A stretch of DNA of 18,588 nt, taken from Pseudomonadota bacterium (GTDB lineage Bacteria > Pseudomonadota > Gammaproteobacteria > Burkholderiales > Ferrovaceae). Of the stretch, positions 8,106-17,827 are shown one piece after another. The notes below the pieces were generated by a model, which worked only from the letters and a program-made list of their open reading frames with translations, made no database searches and was not told where the DNA came from. The DNA is taken from the NCBI GenBank assembly GCA_021805725.1, contig JAJZEH010000039.1, positions 417-19,004 on the forward strand, given 5' to 3'. How positions within the stretch are numbered: position 1 is the stretch's first letter; each line of letters starts with the position of its first letter. The position numbers and the translations under genes were made by a program.

Positions 8106-10826
8106 TTAGAGCGTGCGGGCCACTTCAACGACTTCAAAGGTTTCCAGCTTGTCGCCAACCTGGATGTCGTTGTAGTTTTTGAGGGAAAGGCCACATTCGA
8201 AACCGGCCTTCACTTCACGCACGTCATCCTTGAAGCGCTTGAGTGAATCAAGCTCGCCCGTGTGGATGACCACGTTGTCGCGTAACAGACGCACACCGGC
8301 GCCACGCTTGATTGATCCTTCCAGGACATAACAACCCGCCACGGCACCCACCTTGGAGATGCGGAATACTTCGCGGATTTCCACCAGACCTGTGATGTTT
8401 TCCTTGCGATCTGGCGAGAGCATTCCCGACAGAGCGGCCTTCACCTCATCCACGGCGTTATAGATGATGTCGTAATAGCGCACGTCCACGCCGCTGCTGG
8501 AGATCAGCTTGCGTGCGGTGGCATCGGCACGGGTATTGAAACCGATGATCACTGCCTTGGAGGCAAGGGCCAGGTTGACATCCGATTCCGTGATGCCCCC
8601 AACGGCGGCATGCACGATGTTGACACGGACTTCATCGGTGGACAGTTTCTGCAGCGACTGGGTCAGCGCCTCATAGGAGCCCTGCACATCAGCCTTGATG
8701 ATGAGCGACAGCGACTTGACACCACCACCTTCGGTCATCTGGTCAAACATGTTTTCCAGCTTGGCAGCCTGCTGCTTGGCCAGTTTGACATCGCGGAACT
8801 TGCCTTGGCGGAACAGGGCGATTTCTCTGGCCTTGCGTTCATCATTGAGAACCATGACATCTTCGCCGGCGACGGGGACCTCGGTCAGACCCTGGATCTC
8901 CACCGGAATGGATGGCCCTGCCTCTTCCACGGGATGCCCCGCTTCATCGAGCATCGCGCGAACACGGCCATACGACGCCCCGGCCAGAACCATGTCACCG
9001 CGTCGTAACGTGCCCGATTGCACCAGAATGGTCGCCACGGGACCCCGCCCCTTGTCCAGGCGTGCCTCAATGACGATGCCTTTGGCCGGGGTATTCTTGG
9101 GCGCCTTGAGCTCCAGTACCTCGGCCTGCAGCAAAACGGATTCAAGAAGCTCGTCGATGCCTTGTCCCGTCTTGGCAGAAACCTGCACGAACTGGGCTTC
9201 GCCACCATATTCTTCAGGCAGCACCCCTTGGGCCACGAGTTCGCTCTTGATGCGCTCAAAGTTGGCTTCAGGCTTGTCGATCTTGTTCACGGCCACCACT
9301 ACGGGCACTTGTGCCGCCTTGGTGTGGTGAATAGCCTCAATGGTTTGCGGCATCACGCCATCATCGGCAGCCACCACCAGAATCACGATGTCCGTGACCT
9401 TGGCGCCGCGTGCCCGCATGGCCGTAAAAGCTTCATGTCCCGGGGTATCGAGAAAGGTCACCATGCCCCGCGCCGTCTCAACGTGATACGCACCGATATG
9501 TTGGGTGATTCCGCCAGCCTCGCCGCTGGCCACCCGCGTGCGTCGAATGTAGTCCAGCAGCGACGTCTTGCCGTGATCCACGTGGCCCATGACGGTGACC
9601 ACTGGGGCGCGGGGCTCTGGAATGGCGTCTTCATGCTCACCGCCAGTTTCAGCCAGAAGCGCTTCAGGATCGTCAAGCTTGGCAGGTTTGGCCAGATGAC
9701 CCAGCTCTTCCACCACAATCATGGCGGTTTCCTGGTCCAGGACCTGATTGATCGTGACCATCATGCCCATTTTCATCAGGGTCTTGATGACTTCAGCAGC
9801 CTTGACGGCCATCTTCTGGGCCAGTACAGCTACAGTAATGGTTTCTGGAACCAGCACTTCATGCACGATGGGCTCTGTGGGCGCAGAGAAGGCATGCAAA
9901 CCATCTTCGGATTTGTGCCCTTTGGCGTGGCGCGACTTCGGATCGCGCCAGGCCGTGCTGCTTCCGGCATCTCCCCGGGTTTTCAAGCCACGACGCTTGT
10001 TGCCATCGTCCATCCAGGTAGTCGGTTTCTCGGCTTTCTTGCCACTCTTTTTGGGAGCCGCTTTCTCCGCAGGCTTGGCAGCGGGGCGGTGCAAGGTACC
10101 CGTTTTTTCGTCAGCCTTGGGCGCATTCTTTTCTGCCAGGGCTCGTGCTGCAGCCGCTTGTGCTTCGGCCAACGATTTTTCTTCAGCTTCTTTCTTGGCT
10201 TTGGCGCGTGCCAGCTTGTCCATGGCATCTGCCGCCTGACGGGCCCTCAGTTCAGCCTGGCGGCTGGCTTCCTGGCTACGCAATGCGCGCTGCGCCTCGT
10301 CAATGGGGCTGGCGGGAACACTGGGGGGTGCCTCGACCACCGGGGCAGCCGGTTCGGGCTCAATCGCGGCTTCTGGCACGACTTCGGGCTCGGGCTCTGG
10401 CTCGACGACCACCTCAGGTGCCGCCACCATCACGGGCTCGAGCTGTGCAATGACTTCAGGTTCGGGAGCAGGCGCAGATAATAGTTCTTGAGCCTCTTCT
10501 TCGCCAGGGGCCAGGGCCTCCATGCTATCGCGCTTGACCAAAACGCGTTTCTTGCGCACTTCCACCTGGATGGTTCGGGCTTTACCCGTTGCACTGTCGG
10601 CCTTTTTGATTTCGCTGGTTTGCTTTCGCGTCAGCGTGATGCGGGTCTTTGGCTCAGAGCGTCCATGTTGCTCGCGCAAATGGTCGAGGAGCTGTGTTTT
10701 GTCTTTTTCACTGATGCTATCTGCCGCGGTCGATTTACTCACCCCTGCCGCCTTGAGCTGTACCAGCAGCGTTTCCGGGGTGACTTTCAATTCGACTGCA
10801 AGATCAGCCACCGTTGCTTTTGCCAT
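8106..10826 (-). CDS. infB: Translation initiation factor IF-2
   Basis: IF-2 is the GTPase that places initiator fMet-tRNA on the 30S subunit and promotes subunit joining. This 906-residue form has an N-terminal IF2_N domain (residues 1-52), a long low-complexity linker, a second IF2_N-like block (about 328-378), then the G domain: G1 GHVDHGKT at 414-421, G3 DTPGH at 460-464, G4 NKID at 514-517 and G5 SAK near 550. Beta-barrel domains and the fMet-tRNA-binding C domain follow. Within the linker, residues 118-175 are almost entirely P, E, A and V, and 176-235 are Ala/Lys/Glu/Arg-rich and probably helical. ATG 10826 follows GGAG with 7 nt spacing and lies 17 bp after nusA. Internal starts producing shorter isoforms, as in E. 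coli, cannot be established here. Confidence 0.98.
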   Translation of the reverse strand: MAKATVADLAVELKVTPETLLVQLKAAGVSKSTAADSISEKDKTQLLDHLREQHGRSEPKTRITLTRKQTSEIKKADSATGKARTIQVEVRKKRVLVKRDSMEALAPGEEEAQELLSAPAPEPEVIAQLEPVMVAAPEVVVEPEPEPEVVPEAAIEPEPAAPVVEAPPSVPASPIDEAQRALRSQEASRQAELRARQAADAMDKLARAKAKKEAEEKSLAEAQAAAARALAEKNAPKADEKTGTLHRPAAKPAEKAAPKKSGKKAEKPTTWMDDGNKRRGLKTRGDAGSSTAWRDPKSRHAKGHKSEDGLHAFSAPTEPIVHEVLVPETITVAVLAQKMAVKAAEVIKTLMKMGMMVTINQVLDQETAMIVVEELGHLAKPAKLDDPEALLAETGGEHEDAIPEPRAPVVTVMGHVDHGKTSLLDYIRRTRVASGEAGGITQHIGAYHVETARGMVTFLDTPGHEAFTAMRARGAKVTDIVILVVAADDGVMPQTIEAIHHTKAAQVPVVVAVNKIDKPEANFERIKSELVAQGVLPEEYGGEAQFVQVSAKTGQGIDELLESVLLQAEVLELKAPKNTPAKGIVIEARLDKGRGPVATILVQSGTLRRGDMVLAGASYGRVRAMLDEAGHPVEEAGPSIPVEIQGLTEVPVAGEDVMVLNDERKAREIALFRQGKFRDVKLAKQQAAKLENMFDQMTEGGGVKSLSLIIKADVQGSYEALTQSLQKLSTDEVRVNIVHAAVGGITESDVNLALASKAVIIGFNTRADATARKLISSSGVDVRYYDIIYNAVDEVKAALSGMLSPDRKENITGLVEIREVFRISKVGAVAGCYVLEGSIKRGAGVRLLRDNVVIHTGELDSLKRFKDDVREVKAGFECGLSLKNYNDIQVGDKLETFEVVEVARTL

Positions 10827-10843
10827 TCAAATTCTCCGATACC

Positions 10844-12319
10844 TCACTCAAACATCGGCGCACGCGCCGTCATGATGAGTTCCTTGGCGCGTTCCGCGTC
10901 GATTCCCGTCAGCTCGGACAATTCGTCCACTGCCAAGTCTGCCAGATCCTGGATGGTCTTGATCCCCTTGGAAGCAAAGAGCAGTGCCGTGTCCGGATCC
11001 ATTCCTGCCATGCTCTGCAAGTCTTCTGCCGCATGCTCGACCTGTTCTTCTGAAGCAATGGCTTCGGTGAGCAGGGCATTGCGTGCTCGACTACGCAACT
11101 CATTGACCGTGTCTTCGTCGAATGCCTCAATGGCCAGCATTTCGTTGATTGGAACATAGGCCACTTCTTCCAGCGAGCTGAAGCCCTCCTGGATCAGGAT
11201 ATCCGCCACTTCTTCGTCTACATCCAGACGATTGACGAACAGATCACGAATCTTTGAAGATTCTGCCGCGTCTTTTTCGTGTGCCTGATCCTCGGTCATG
11301 ATGTTGAGCGTCCAGCCCGTCAGTTCAGAGGCAAGCCGCACATTCTGTCCGCTGCGCCCAATGGCCTGGGCCAGTTGATCCTCGTCCACCACCACATCCA
11401 TGCTGTGGCTGTCCTCGTCCACACGGATCGAGTTGACCTCTGCCGGAGCCAGTGCGTTGATGACGAACTGCGCGGGGTCTTCAGACCAGAGAATGATGTC
11501 TACCCGCTCGCCACCCAGCTCTGCCGTCACTGCCTGCACGCGTGATCCACGCATGCCTACGCAGGTACCGATGGGGTCCAGGCGACGATCGTTGGATTTG
11601 ACGGCAATCTTGGCGCGGATGCCGGGGTCGCGGGCTGCCGATTTGATCTCCAGAAGACCTTCCTCAATCTCAGGAACTTCCAGCTCAAACAATTTGATGA
11701 TGAATTCGGGCGCAAGGCGCGACAGAATCAATTGCGGCCCGCGACCGCCCCGCTCCACGCGAGACAAATAACCGCGAACGCGATCGCCAATGCGCAGGTT
11801 TTCACGCTGGATCATTTGATCGCGTGGCAACAGCGCCTCGATACGTCCGGATTCGATGATGGCATTGCCGCGATCCAGCCGCTTGACGGTACCGGTGACC
11901 AGACTTTCATTGCGTTCCAGAAAGTCATTGAGAATCTGCTCGCGTTCGGCATCACGGATTTTCTGAAAAATCACCTGCTTGGCTGCCTGCGCGCCAATGC
12001 GCCCAAAGTCGATGGGCTCCAGGGGCTCTTCGACGACGTCCCCGGGTTGCGCATCGGGATTGCGCAGTACCGCCTGGGACAAGGGAAGCTCCTGGAACTC
12101 CGATAGCCAGTCGGCATCGTTGACGACCCGCCACACCCGGAAAGACTTGAAATCACCCGTTTCGCGATCGATTTCGACCCGCACGTCGATGTCTTCTTCA
12201 CCGTGTTTTTTTCGGGTTGCCGAGGCCAATGCCATTTCCAGCGCGATGAAAACGATGTCGGGATCGACACTCTTTTCACGGGCCAGGGCATCCACCAGCA
12301 TCAGCACTTCCTTGCTCAT
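10844..12319 (-). CDS. nusA: Transcription termination/antitermination factor NusA
   Basis: NusA binds RNA polymerase and modulates pausing, intrinsic termination and rRNA antitermination. The 491-residue protein shows the full proteobacterial architecture: N-terminal polymerase-binding domain (1-125), S1 domain (about 134-200), two KH domains with GxxG-type loops (CVGMRGSR at 253-260 and AIGRSGQN at 319-326), and two C-terminal acidic helix-hairpin-helix repeats (about 357-420 and 432-491). ATG 12319 is chosen over a start at 12334 because GGAGG lies 4 nt upstream and the family N-terminus is MxKE. It lies 11 bp downstream of rimP and 17 bp upstream of infB. In E. coli NusA feeds back on this operon, which is relevant to the hairpin in the rimP leader. 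Confidence 0.97.
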   Translation of the reverse strand: MSKEVLMLVDALAREKSVDPDIVFIALEMALASATRKKHGEEDIDVRVEIDRETGDFKSFRVWRVVNDADWLSEFQELPLSQAVLRNPDAQPGDVVEEPLEPIDFGRIGAQAAKQVIFQKIRDAEREQILNDFLERNESLVTGTVKRLDRGNAIIESGRIEALLPRDQMIQRENLRIGDRVRGYLSRVERGGRGPQLILSRLAPEFIIKLFELEVPEIEEGLLEIKSAARDPGIRAKIAVKSNDRRLDPIGTCVGMRGSRVQAVTAELGGERVDIILWSEDPAQFVINALAPAEVNSIRVDEDSHSMDVVVDEDQLAQAIGRSGQNVRLASELTGWTLNIMTEDQAHEKDAAESSKIRDLFVNRLDVDEEVADILIQEGFSSLEEVAYVPINEMLAIEAFDEDTVNELRSRARNALLTEAIASEEQVEHAAEDLQSMAGMDPDTALLFASKGIKTIQDLADLAVDELSELTGIDAERAKELIMTARAPMFE

Positions 12320-12330
12320 AAGGCCTCCAA

Positions 12331-12756
12331 TCAAATCTCAGGAACGAGGTTGGCACGATCAATACCCGCCACCTCTATTTCAAGGGCAACGCCGTCTACA
12401 TCCAGTACCAGTAAGGTGTCCGAAACCGAAACGATGCGCCCGACAAAATTGCGCTGACCAGCCCGTGGAACGCGCAAGCGCAACTTGACGTCACGCCCTG
12501 CAAATCGGGCAAAATCGGCAACCCGCTTGAGGGGCCGATCCAGCCCGGGCGACGAGACTTCCAGGCGGTCGTAATCAATACCCTCAACAGCAAACAGCCG
12601 CGTCAACTGGTTGCTGACCGTAGCGCAATCCTCGACTCCAATGCCTTCTGGCTTATCGATGAAAACACGTAAAAGGCCACGCCCAGCGCGCTCCAAATCC
12701 ACAAATTCGTAGCCCAGGCCAGTCACGGTTTTTTCAATCAGGGCCGACGCTTCCAT
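12331..12756 (-). CDS. rimP: Ribosome maturation factor RimP
   Basis: RimP helps early assembly of the 30S subunit. From ATG 12756 the product is 141 residues, near the family norm of about 150. Family blocks are visible: [20 protein letters not shown], the GI-VEDC segment ([13 protein letters not shown]), and [14 protein letters not shown]. The frame stays open upstream to a TTG at 12837, but that stretch would encode the terminator-like leader hairpin and has no family similarity, so it is excluded. A GGGAG at 12767-12771 precedes the ATG by 10 nt, slightly long for a ribosome-binding site. It is the first gene of the rimP-nusA-infB-rbfA-truB cluster, with a candidate promoter about 90-120 bp upstream inside the end of the M17 peptidase gene. 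Confidence 0.95.
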   Translation of the reverse strand: MEASALIEKTVTGLGYEFVDLERAGRGLLRVFIDKPEGIGVEDCATVSNQLTRLFAVEGIDYDRLEVSSPGLDRPLKRVADFARFAGRDVKLRLRVPRAGQRNFVGRIVSVSDTLLVLDVDGVALEIEVAGIDRANLVPEI

Positions 12757-12791
12757 CCGGACTTCACTCCCGCTGAACCCTGTCAGCAAAT

Positions 12792-12819
12792 AAAAAATGG
12801 GCTCGAGGCCCACTTTTTT
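12792..12819 (-). terminator. Terminator-like hairpin in the rimP leader (candidate attenuator)
   Basis: On the minus strand TGGGC pairs with GCCCA around a 5-nt loop (plus-strand arms 12798-12802 and 12808-12812), extended by six A-T pairs after a single bulged base, and followed directly by a run of six T (12797-12792). It lies between the candidate promoter (12845-12874) and the rimP start (12756). It can therefore end transcripts from the M17 gene and, if the promoter is real, attenuate the rimP operon itself. An attenuator-type rimP leader is known from comparative studies in gammaproteobacteria; membership of that family is not tested here. Confidence 0.65.
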
Positions 12820-12844
12820 CAGAAACTTTTCCACCAAGCCTAGG

Positions 12845-12874
12845 ATTATAGCTTATTTTCTAACCAACTGTCCA
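12845..12874 (-). promoter_or_regulatory. Candidate sigma-70 promoter for the rimP-nusA-infB operon
   Basis: On the minus strand the -35 reads TGGACA (five of six consensus bases, plus-strand 12869-12874), followed by an 18-bp spacer and a perfect TATAAT at 12845-12850. The -10 overlaps the TAA stop of the M17 peptidase gene. Predicted start is near 12838, giving a leader of about 82 nt before rimP that contains the terminator-like hairpin. It is one of the two best consensus matches I found in the window. Confidence 0.6.
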
Positions 12875-14357
12875 GAAAATGCACCCCCCAACTCACACCG
12901 AAGCCAGTGACGTCAGAGCCCACGGCCCCCAGGCCGCCTTCGTTGCTGGAGGCTGACAGATCCATGTGAATCCAGGGACGCTGTGCCGTGAAACGGGACA
13001 GAAAGCGTGCCGCCAGGATGTGATCTGCTGTCCCATCCGCAGTGCATTGTTTTACGTCGGCCACTTTGCTGTCGAGCTGGGGATCGTAATCAGCCGGGAA
13101 CGGGAATGCTACCACCCGCTCACCCACGGCATCACCCACCGCAACTGCCAGATGGGCCAGCGGGCCGGTGCTGGCAAAAACACCACTGAATCGGCTGCCC
13201 AGCGCAGTATGCATGCTTCCCGTCAAGGTGGCGAAATCCAGCATCAGATCTGGTTGCTGGCGTGCAGCCAGCGTCAGGGTGTCGGCCAGGATCATGCGTC
13301 CTTCTGCATCAGTATGGATGATTTCGATGGTGGTGCCGTTGAGCGCCTTCACCACATCGTTTTGCTTGTATGCCTGCGGGCTGATGTGGTTCTGGGCCAG
13401 CGCCAGCCAGCAATCCACCACCACGGGCAGCCGCAGGCGGCTTACCGCTGACAAGATGCCCAGTGCCACGGCGGATCCGTTCATATCCTCGTGCATGCCA
13501 TACATGTACTTGGCAGGTTTGAGGTTATGTCCTCCTGTATCAAAGCAAATCCCTTTCCCAACCAGGGCCACCCGTTTGCGTGCCCGAGGGCCGCGATACT
13601 GCAGATGCACCACGGCCGCATCGGCGGGGGCGCTTCCCTGTGCCACCGCCACGAAAGCACCTGCACCCATGGCTTTGAGCCGGGACAAGGGGTACTCAGT
13701 CAACCGCCATCCTTCTTGCCGTGCCAAGACGCGAATCTGTTGGCGATAGTGAGCGGGCGTGAGTTCGTTGGGAGGAACCAGCGTCAGGCTGCGCGCCAGC
13801 GTGTTGCCTTCAGCAATGGCACGGGCCGCCGCGAAACGGGCCTCTTTGAGAACCACGCCCTGCAGGAAAATGGTGCCAAGACCCGCCTTGACCCTGCTTT
13901 TACGGGACGGCAAGGCCGCCCCATTAAGCCAGGCGGCGTAGAGCGCTTGACCCGCCACGGCAGCCCGCACAACGGCCTCACCTGTCAGAATCAGGGCCAA
14001 TGTTTGGGGGCGTTCATCCAGCAAGGGTTTTAGGGCCTTGCACAGGGCGGACTGCTGCTCAAACCGTGAAAGCCCGGGGTTCACCCAGATCCAGGACAAC
14101 AAAAGCCCTTCGGCGAGCGCACCCACAACGGGCGTGTGCTGCAAAGACTCCGGTGCATCTCCGCGCCGCTGCAAAATGGCCAGCAAGGCTTCCAGTCCGG
14201 GAACGTCCTGACCGGCCGCCGGTGGCGCGGACAACACCACGAGCGCATGGCGAATGCCCTGTCGGCGCCAGCCGGACACAGTGCCCGATAGGGGCTTCAA
14301 CCGTGCCAAATGCTGCTGTCCGAGACCTGCCCTGGTTTGATGTCGCGTGGTTGCCAT
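12846..14357 (-). CDS. M17 leucyl-aminopeptidase-family protein
   Basis: This 503-residue protein belongs to the M17 family of dinuclear-metal aminopeptidases that trim N-terminal residues from peptides. All expected metal and catalytic positions of E. coli PepA are matched in spacing: K268, D273, K280, D291, D350, E352 and R354, in the blocks VGKGICFDTGG, LKP, MHEDMNGSA and HTDAEGR. The blocks differ from classical PepA (HNLKP and HEDMNG), and the first 200 residues show little PepA likeness. It is therefore probably a separate subfamily, and I give no symbol. ATG 14357 is used; a TTG at 14372 would add five residues. No ribosome-binding site is visible before either. The gene is divergent from thyA (46 bp apart) and upstream of rimP in the same direction. 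Confidence 0.88.
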   Translation of the reverse strand: MATTRHQTRAGLGQQHLARLKPLSGTVSGWRRQGIRHALVVLSAPPAAGQDVPGLEALLAILQRRGDAPESLQHTPVVGALAEGLLLSWIWVNPGLSRFEQQSALCKALKPLLDERPQTLALILTGEAVVRAAVAGQALYAAWLNGAALPSRKSRVKAGLGTIFLQGVVLKEARFAAARAIAEGNTLARSLTLVPPNELTPAHYRQQIRVLARQEGWRLTEYPLSRLKAMGAGAFVAVAQGSAPADAAVVHLQYRGPRARKRVALVGKGICFDTGGHNLKPAKYMYGMHEDMNGSAVALGILSAVSRLRLPVVVDCWLALAQNHISPQAYKQNDVVKALNGTTIEIIHTDAEGRMILADTLTLAARQQPDLMLDFATLTGSMHTALGSRFSGVFASTGPLAHLAVAVGDAVGERVVAFPFPADYDPQLDSKVADVKQCTADGTADHILAARFLSRFTAQRPWIHMDLSASSNEGGLGAVGSDVTGFGVSWGVHFLDSWLENKL

Positions 14358-14388
14358 GATGATCTGATGCAATGTTGTATCCGGGCGA

Positions 14389-14397
14389 TGGTATCAT
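14389..14397 (+). promoter_or_regulatory. Candidate extended -10 promoter of thyA
   Basis: TGGTATCAT at 14389-14397 fits the extended -10 pattern TGnTATNAT, with TATCAT as the hexamer (five of six consensus bases). The -35 region has no good match, as is common for extended -10 promoters. The A of the thyA ATG (14404) is 7 nt after the hexamer, exactly where transcription would start. No ribosome-binding site lies before the ATG. Confidence 0.4.
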
Positions 14398-14403
14398 GCC
14401 CCC

Positions 14404-15198
14404 ATGCAACAGTACCTCCAGTTTATCGGCGACATTCTGGATCGCGGCGTCACCAAAACTGACCGGACCGGCGTGGGCACGCTCAGCATCTTCGGATACC
14501 AGATGCGCTTTGACCTGCGCGCAGGCTTTCCTCTGGTTACTACCAAAAAACTGCACCTGCATTCCATCATTCACGAGTTGATCTGGTTTCTCTCTGGTGA
14601 CACCAACATCGATTATCTCAAGCGCAACGGTGTCAGCATCTGGGACGAGTGGGCCGATGATCAAGGGAATTTGGGGCCCGTCTATGGCAAACAGTGGCGT
14701 CGCTGGGAGACCAGCGATGGCCGTGTCATCGATCAGATGGCGCAGGTGGTGCAACAGATTCGAGGCAATCCGGATTCGCGCCGCCTGATCGTGTCCGCCT
14801 GGAACGTGGGTGAAGTGGAACACATGGCGCTACCGCCTTGCCATTTGCTGTTCCAGTTTTATGTGGCCGAAGGCCGTTTGTCCTGCCAGCTCTACCAGCG
14901 CTCTTGCGATGCCGGACTTGGCGTACCGTTCAACATCGCTTCCTACGCCCTGCTCACACACCTCGTGGCACATCAATGCGATCTTGAAGTGGGCGATTTT
15001 GTCTGGACCGGAGGCGACTGCCACATCTATCTCAACCATGTGGATGCCTTGCGCCAGCAACTGACACGTTCACCGTTGCCGTTACCCAGGCTGTCATTGC
15101 TGCGCCGTCCGGAATCGCTCTTTGACTATTGTTTTGAAGACATCTGCATTGAGAACTATCAGGCGCACCCGCACATTCCCATGCGGGTTGCCGTCTAG
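14404..15198 (+). CDS. thyA: Thymidylate synthase ThyA
   Basis: ThyA converts dUMP to dTMP using methylene-tetrahydrofolate. The 264-residue length equals the E. coli enzyme, and the catalytic cysteine is C146 in [12 protein letters not shown], the same number as in E. coli. Other conserved blocks are [12 protein letters not shown] near the N-terminus, the phosphate-binding QRSCD, and [12 protein letters not shown]. Small departures from the E. coli sequence: the segment after QRSCD reads AGLGVPFN rather than VFLGLPFN, and GGDTH reads GGDCH, which adds a cysteine near the nucleotide site. The gene has no visible ribosome-binding site and may be leaderless. It stops 14 bp before the convergent clpA stop, with no terminator between. 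No folA (dihydrofolate reductase) gene follows, unlike many thyA loci. Confidence 0.96.
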   Translation: MQQYLQFIGDILDRGVTKTDRTGVGTLSIFGYQMRFDLRAGFPLVTTKKLHLHSIIHELIWFLSGDTNIDYLKRNGVSIWDEWADDQGNLGPVYGKQWRRWETSDGRVIDQMAQVVQQIRGNPDSRRLIVSAWNVGEVEHMALPPCHLLFQFYVAEGRLSCQLYQRSCDAGLGVPFNIASYALLTHLVAHQCDLEVGDFVWTGGDCHIYLNHVDALRQQLTRSPLPLPRLSLLRRPESLFDYCFEDICIENYQAHPHIPMRVAV

Positions 15199-15212
15199 TC
15201 CATCATCGCATT

Positions 15213-17474
15213 TTAGTGCAGGGCCTCGGCCTTGGCCTCATCAAAGCCAAGCGAGATCTTCTCGTCGGCGTCCACGTCCACCGTCACCTTGCCACCCGAG
15301 GCCAAACGACCAAAGAGGAGTTCGTCGGCGAGGGCGCGCCGAATGGTGTCCTGTATCAGGCGCGCCATGGGGCGTGCACCCATGAGCGGATCAAAGCCCT
15401 CACGCGCCAGGTAGTTGCGCAACGCATCAGTGAAGGTGGCTTCGACGCGTTTCTCGTGCAATTGAGATTCCAGCTGCATCAGGAACTTGTCCACCACCCG
15501 CAGGATGACATCCCGATCCAGCGTGGCAAACGAGATGGTGGCGTCCAGGCGATTGCGAAACTCTGGCGTGAACATGCGCTTGATGTCCAGCAGCTCGTCA
15601 CCCTTGTGTTCATTGGGCAGGAACCCAATCCCCGTTTTGGTCAGTGAGTCTGCTCCCGCATTGGTGGTCATGATGATGACCGTGTTGCGAAAATCGGCCT
15701 TGCGTCCATTATTGTCCGTCAGGGTACCGTGATCCATGACCTGCAGCAGGATGTTGAAAATATCCGGGTGCGCTTTTTCGATCTCGTCGAGCAGCAACAC
15801 GGAATAGGGATGCTTGGTAATGGCCTCGGTCAGCAAGCCGCCCTGGTCAAAACCTACATACCCAGGAGGAGCGCCAATCAAACGCGACACGGCATGGGGC
15901 TCCATGTATTCGGACATGTCAAAACGGATGAGTTCAACACCCAATGTATACGCCAGTTGACGCGCCACTTCGGTCTTGCCCACACCAGTAGGTCCGGAAA
16001 AAAGAAAGGAGCCAATGGGTTTTTGCGGGTTGCCCAGGCCGCTACGCGCCATTTTGATGGCCGCTGCCAGCGCGTCAATGGCCTTGTCCTGACCAAAGAC
16101 CACAGCTTTCAAATCGCGGTCCAGCGTTTTCAGTGCGTTGCGGTCGTTATTGGAGACATTGCGTGCGGGAATGCGGGCAATCTTGGCCACGATGTCTTCG
16201 ATGTCGCCCTTGCCGATCACTTTTCGCTGCTTCGATTTAGGCAAGATACGCTGAGCGGCACCCGCCTCGTCAATGACGTCAATTGCCTTGTCCGGCAAAT
16301 GGCGATCGTTGATGAAGCGCGCCGACAGTTCGGCAGCGCTCGTCAATGCAGTTTCACTGTAGCGTACGCCGTGGTGGCTTTCAAAACGGGATTTGAGACC
16401 ACGCAGAATCTGCACGGTTTCGTCGATGGTGGGTTCCACTACGTCAATTTTCTGGAAACGACGCGAAAGCGCGTGATCTTTTTCGAAAATACCGCGATAT
16501 TCGGTATAGGTCGTTGCGCCAATGCAGCGTAGCGTACCCTTGGAGAGCGCGGGCTTGAGCAGATTGGACGCGTCCAGCGTACCTCCGGAAGCCGCGCCGG
16601 CACCGATAAGCGTGTGGATTTCGTCAATAAACAGGATGCTCGACGGATCTTCCTGCAACTGCTTCAAAACCGCCTTGAGGCGTTGCTCAAAGTCGCCACG
16701 ATATTTGGTGCCTGCAAGCAGCGCACCCATATCGAGAGAATACACCGTGGCATGTGCCAATATATCCGGAATGTTGCCCGCCACGATGCGACAAGCCAGG
16801 CCCTCGGCGATGGCCGTCTTGCCAACGCCTGCCTCACCCACCAACAAGGGGTTGTTTTTGCGGCGCCGACACAGAATCTGAATCACCCGTTCCACTTCCC
16901 TGTCACGACCGATAAGCGGATCGATCTTGCCAGCACTGACTTGCGCATTGAGGTTGAGCGTGAAACTTTGCAATGCGCCGCCGCTCTGGCTATCCGCTTC
17001 ATTGTCCTGCTGCCCACCCTCTTCACGCGGTGTGCCTTGTGGCACCTTTGTGATGCCATGGGCGATGTAATTCACCATGTCAAGACGACTAATGCCTTGC
17101 TGATTGAGGAAATACACGGCGTGGGAATCTTTCTCGCCAAAGATGGCGACGAGCACGTTGGCCCCCGTCACTTCCTTTTTTCCGGAAGATTGCACATGCA
17201 GGATGGCGCGTTGAATGACGCGCTGAAACCCCAGAGTGGGCTGGGTATCCACATCTCCGTCACCAGGCACCATCGGCGTGTGCTCACGCACAAACTCGGC
17301 CAACTCCTTGCGCAGGGCCTCAATATCCGCCCCACAGGCGCGCAGCACGTCTACCGCAGAGGGATTATCCATCAATGCCAAAAGCAAATGCTCCACGGTG
17401 ATGAACTCGTGACGCTTTTGCCGGGCATCGACAAAAGCCATATGCAGGCTGACTTCCAGTTCTTGAGCGATCAT
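15213..17474 (-). CDS. clpA: ATP-dependent Clp protease ATP-binding subunit ClpA
   Basis: ClpA is the AAA+ unfoldase that feeds proteins to the ClpP peptidase. The 753-residue protein (E. coli 758) has an N-terminal repeat domain (1-145), a first AAA+ module with Walker A GEAGVGKT at 213-220, and a second with GPTGVGKT at 494-501. The ClpP-docking loop is IGF at 616-618 (IGL in E. coli), so it should dock ClpP rather than work alone as ClpB does. There is no ClpB-like middle coiled coil. ATG 17474 overlaps the clpS stop by 4 bp (ATGA) and has GGAGG 9 nt upstream; the frame extends to 17498 but only into clpS. No clpP lies in the window. Confidence 0.97.
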   Translation of the reverse strand: MIAQELEVSLHMAFVDARQKRHEFITVEHLLLALMDNPSAVDVLRACGADIEALRKELAEFVREHTPMVPGDGDVDTQPTLGFQRVIQRAILHVQSSGKKEVTGANVLVAIFGEKDSHAVYFLNQQGISRLDMVNYIAHGITKVPQGTPREEGGQQDNEADSQSGGALQSFTLNLNAQVSAGKIDPLIGRDREVERVIQILCRRRKNNPLLVGEAGVGKTAIAEGLACRIVAGNIPDILAHATVYSLDMGALLAGTKYRGDFEQRLKAVLKQLQEDPSSILFIDEIHTLIGAGAASGGTLDASNLLKPALSKGTLRCIGATTYTEYRGIFEKDHALSRRFQKIDVVEPTIDETVQILRGLKSRFESHHGVRYSETALTSAAELSARFINDRHLPDKAIDVIDEAGAAQRILPKSKQRKVIGKGDIEDIVAKIARIPARNVSNNDRNALKTLDRDLKAVVFGQDKAIDALAAAIKMARSGLGNPQKPIGSFLFSGPTGVGKTEVARQLAYTLGVELIRFDMSEYMEPHAVSRLIGAPPGYVGFDQGGLLTEAITKHPYSVLLLDEIEKAHPDIFNILLQVMDHGTLTDNNGRKADFRNTVIIMTTNAGADSLTKTGIGFLPNEHKGDELLDIKRMFTPEFRNRLDATISFATLDRDVILRVVDKFLMQLESQLHEKRVEATFTDALRNYLAREGFDPLMGARPMARLIQDTIRRALADELLFGRLASGGKVTVDVDADEKISLGFDEAKAEALH

Positions 17475-17785
17475 GTTCCGTTTTCCTCCATCACGCATTG
17501 CAGCGGATGCTGATGTTGCCGGGCATACCCGGTCACGCGTTCAACCTTGGTGGCTGCAATATCCCTGGGGTAGACCCCACACACGCCTCGACCTTCAGTA
17601 TGAACCTTGAGCATGACCCTGGTTGCCGCTTCACGATCCAGGGAGAAAAATACCTGCAACACCTGAACCACGAACTCCATGGGCGTAAAATCGTCATTCA
17701 GCAGTACGACATTGAAAAGCGAAGGTGGTTTCGCCCGGGTACGCTGTTTTTCAAGAACGGGTTCTGCCGGATTTCGGGTTGCCAT
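17471..17785 (-). CDS. clpS: ClpA adaptor protein ClpS
   Basis: ClpS binds proteins with N-degron residues (Leu, Phe, Tyr, Trp) and delivers them to ClpA. From ATG 17785 the product is 104 residues, matching the family (E. coli 106). Key features are the unstructured N-terminal tail (residues 1-20), the pocket motif [12 protein letters not shown], and the [10 protein letters not shown] segment with its conserved histidine. The frame extends upstream to 17863 but that part has no family similarity. No ribosome-binding site is evident before ATG 17785. The 3' end overlaps clpA by 4 bp, so the two products are made together. The gene is divergent from the cold-shock gene, the same arrangement as cspD and clpS-clpA in E. 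coli. Confidence 0.95.
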   Translation of the reverse strand: MATRNPAEPVLEKQRTRAKPPSLFNVVLLNDDFTPMEFVVQVLQVFFSLDREAATRVMLKVHTEGRGVCGVYPRDIAATKVERVTGYARQHQHPLQCVMEENGT

Positions 17786-17827
17786 GTATTTAGAGTATCT
17801 TGCCTGAATCCCTGAATTTTCTAGCGA

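Noticed and set aside
10302..10475. Apparent short tandem repeat (PEPE/VVPE codons) in infB
   Set aside because: It is a low-complexity acidic, proline-rich linker typical of long IF-2 proteins, with no exact repeat unit at the DNA level.
9018..10481. Plus-strand open frame of 487 codons opposite infB
   Set aside because: It is entirely antisense to the strongly conserved infB; its Gly/Leu/Arg/His-rich product is what an Ala/Glu/Pro-rich coding strand gives when read backwards, and no recognisable domain is seen.
12757..12837. N-terminal extension of rimP to a TTG at 12837
   Set aside because: The extra 27 residues would be encoded by the terminator-like hairpin and have no family counterpart; ATG 12756 gives the normal length.
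14059..14823. Minus-strand open frame of 254 codons across the M17 and thyA starts
   Set aside because: It overlaps the true M17 frame on one side and is antisense to thyA on the other; both are well supported by active-site motifs.
16614..17513. Plus-strand open frame of 299 codons opposite clpA
   Set aside because: Antisense to conserved AAA+ and N-domain codons, no ribosome-binding site or domain; treated as a shadow. The same holds for the plus-strand frame at 15729-16532.
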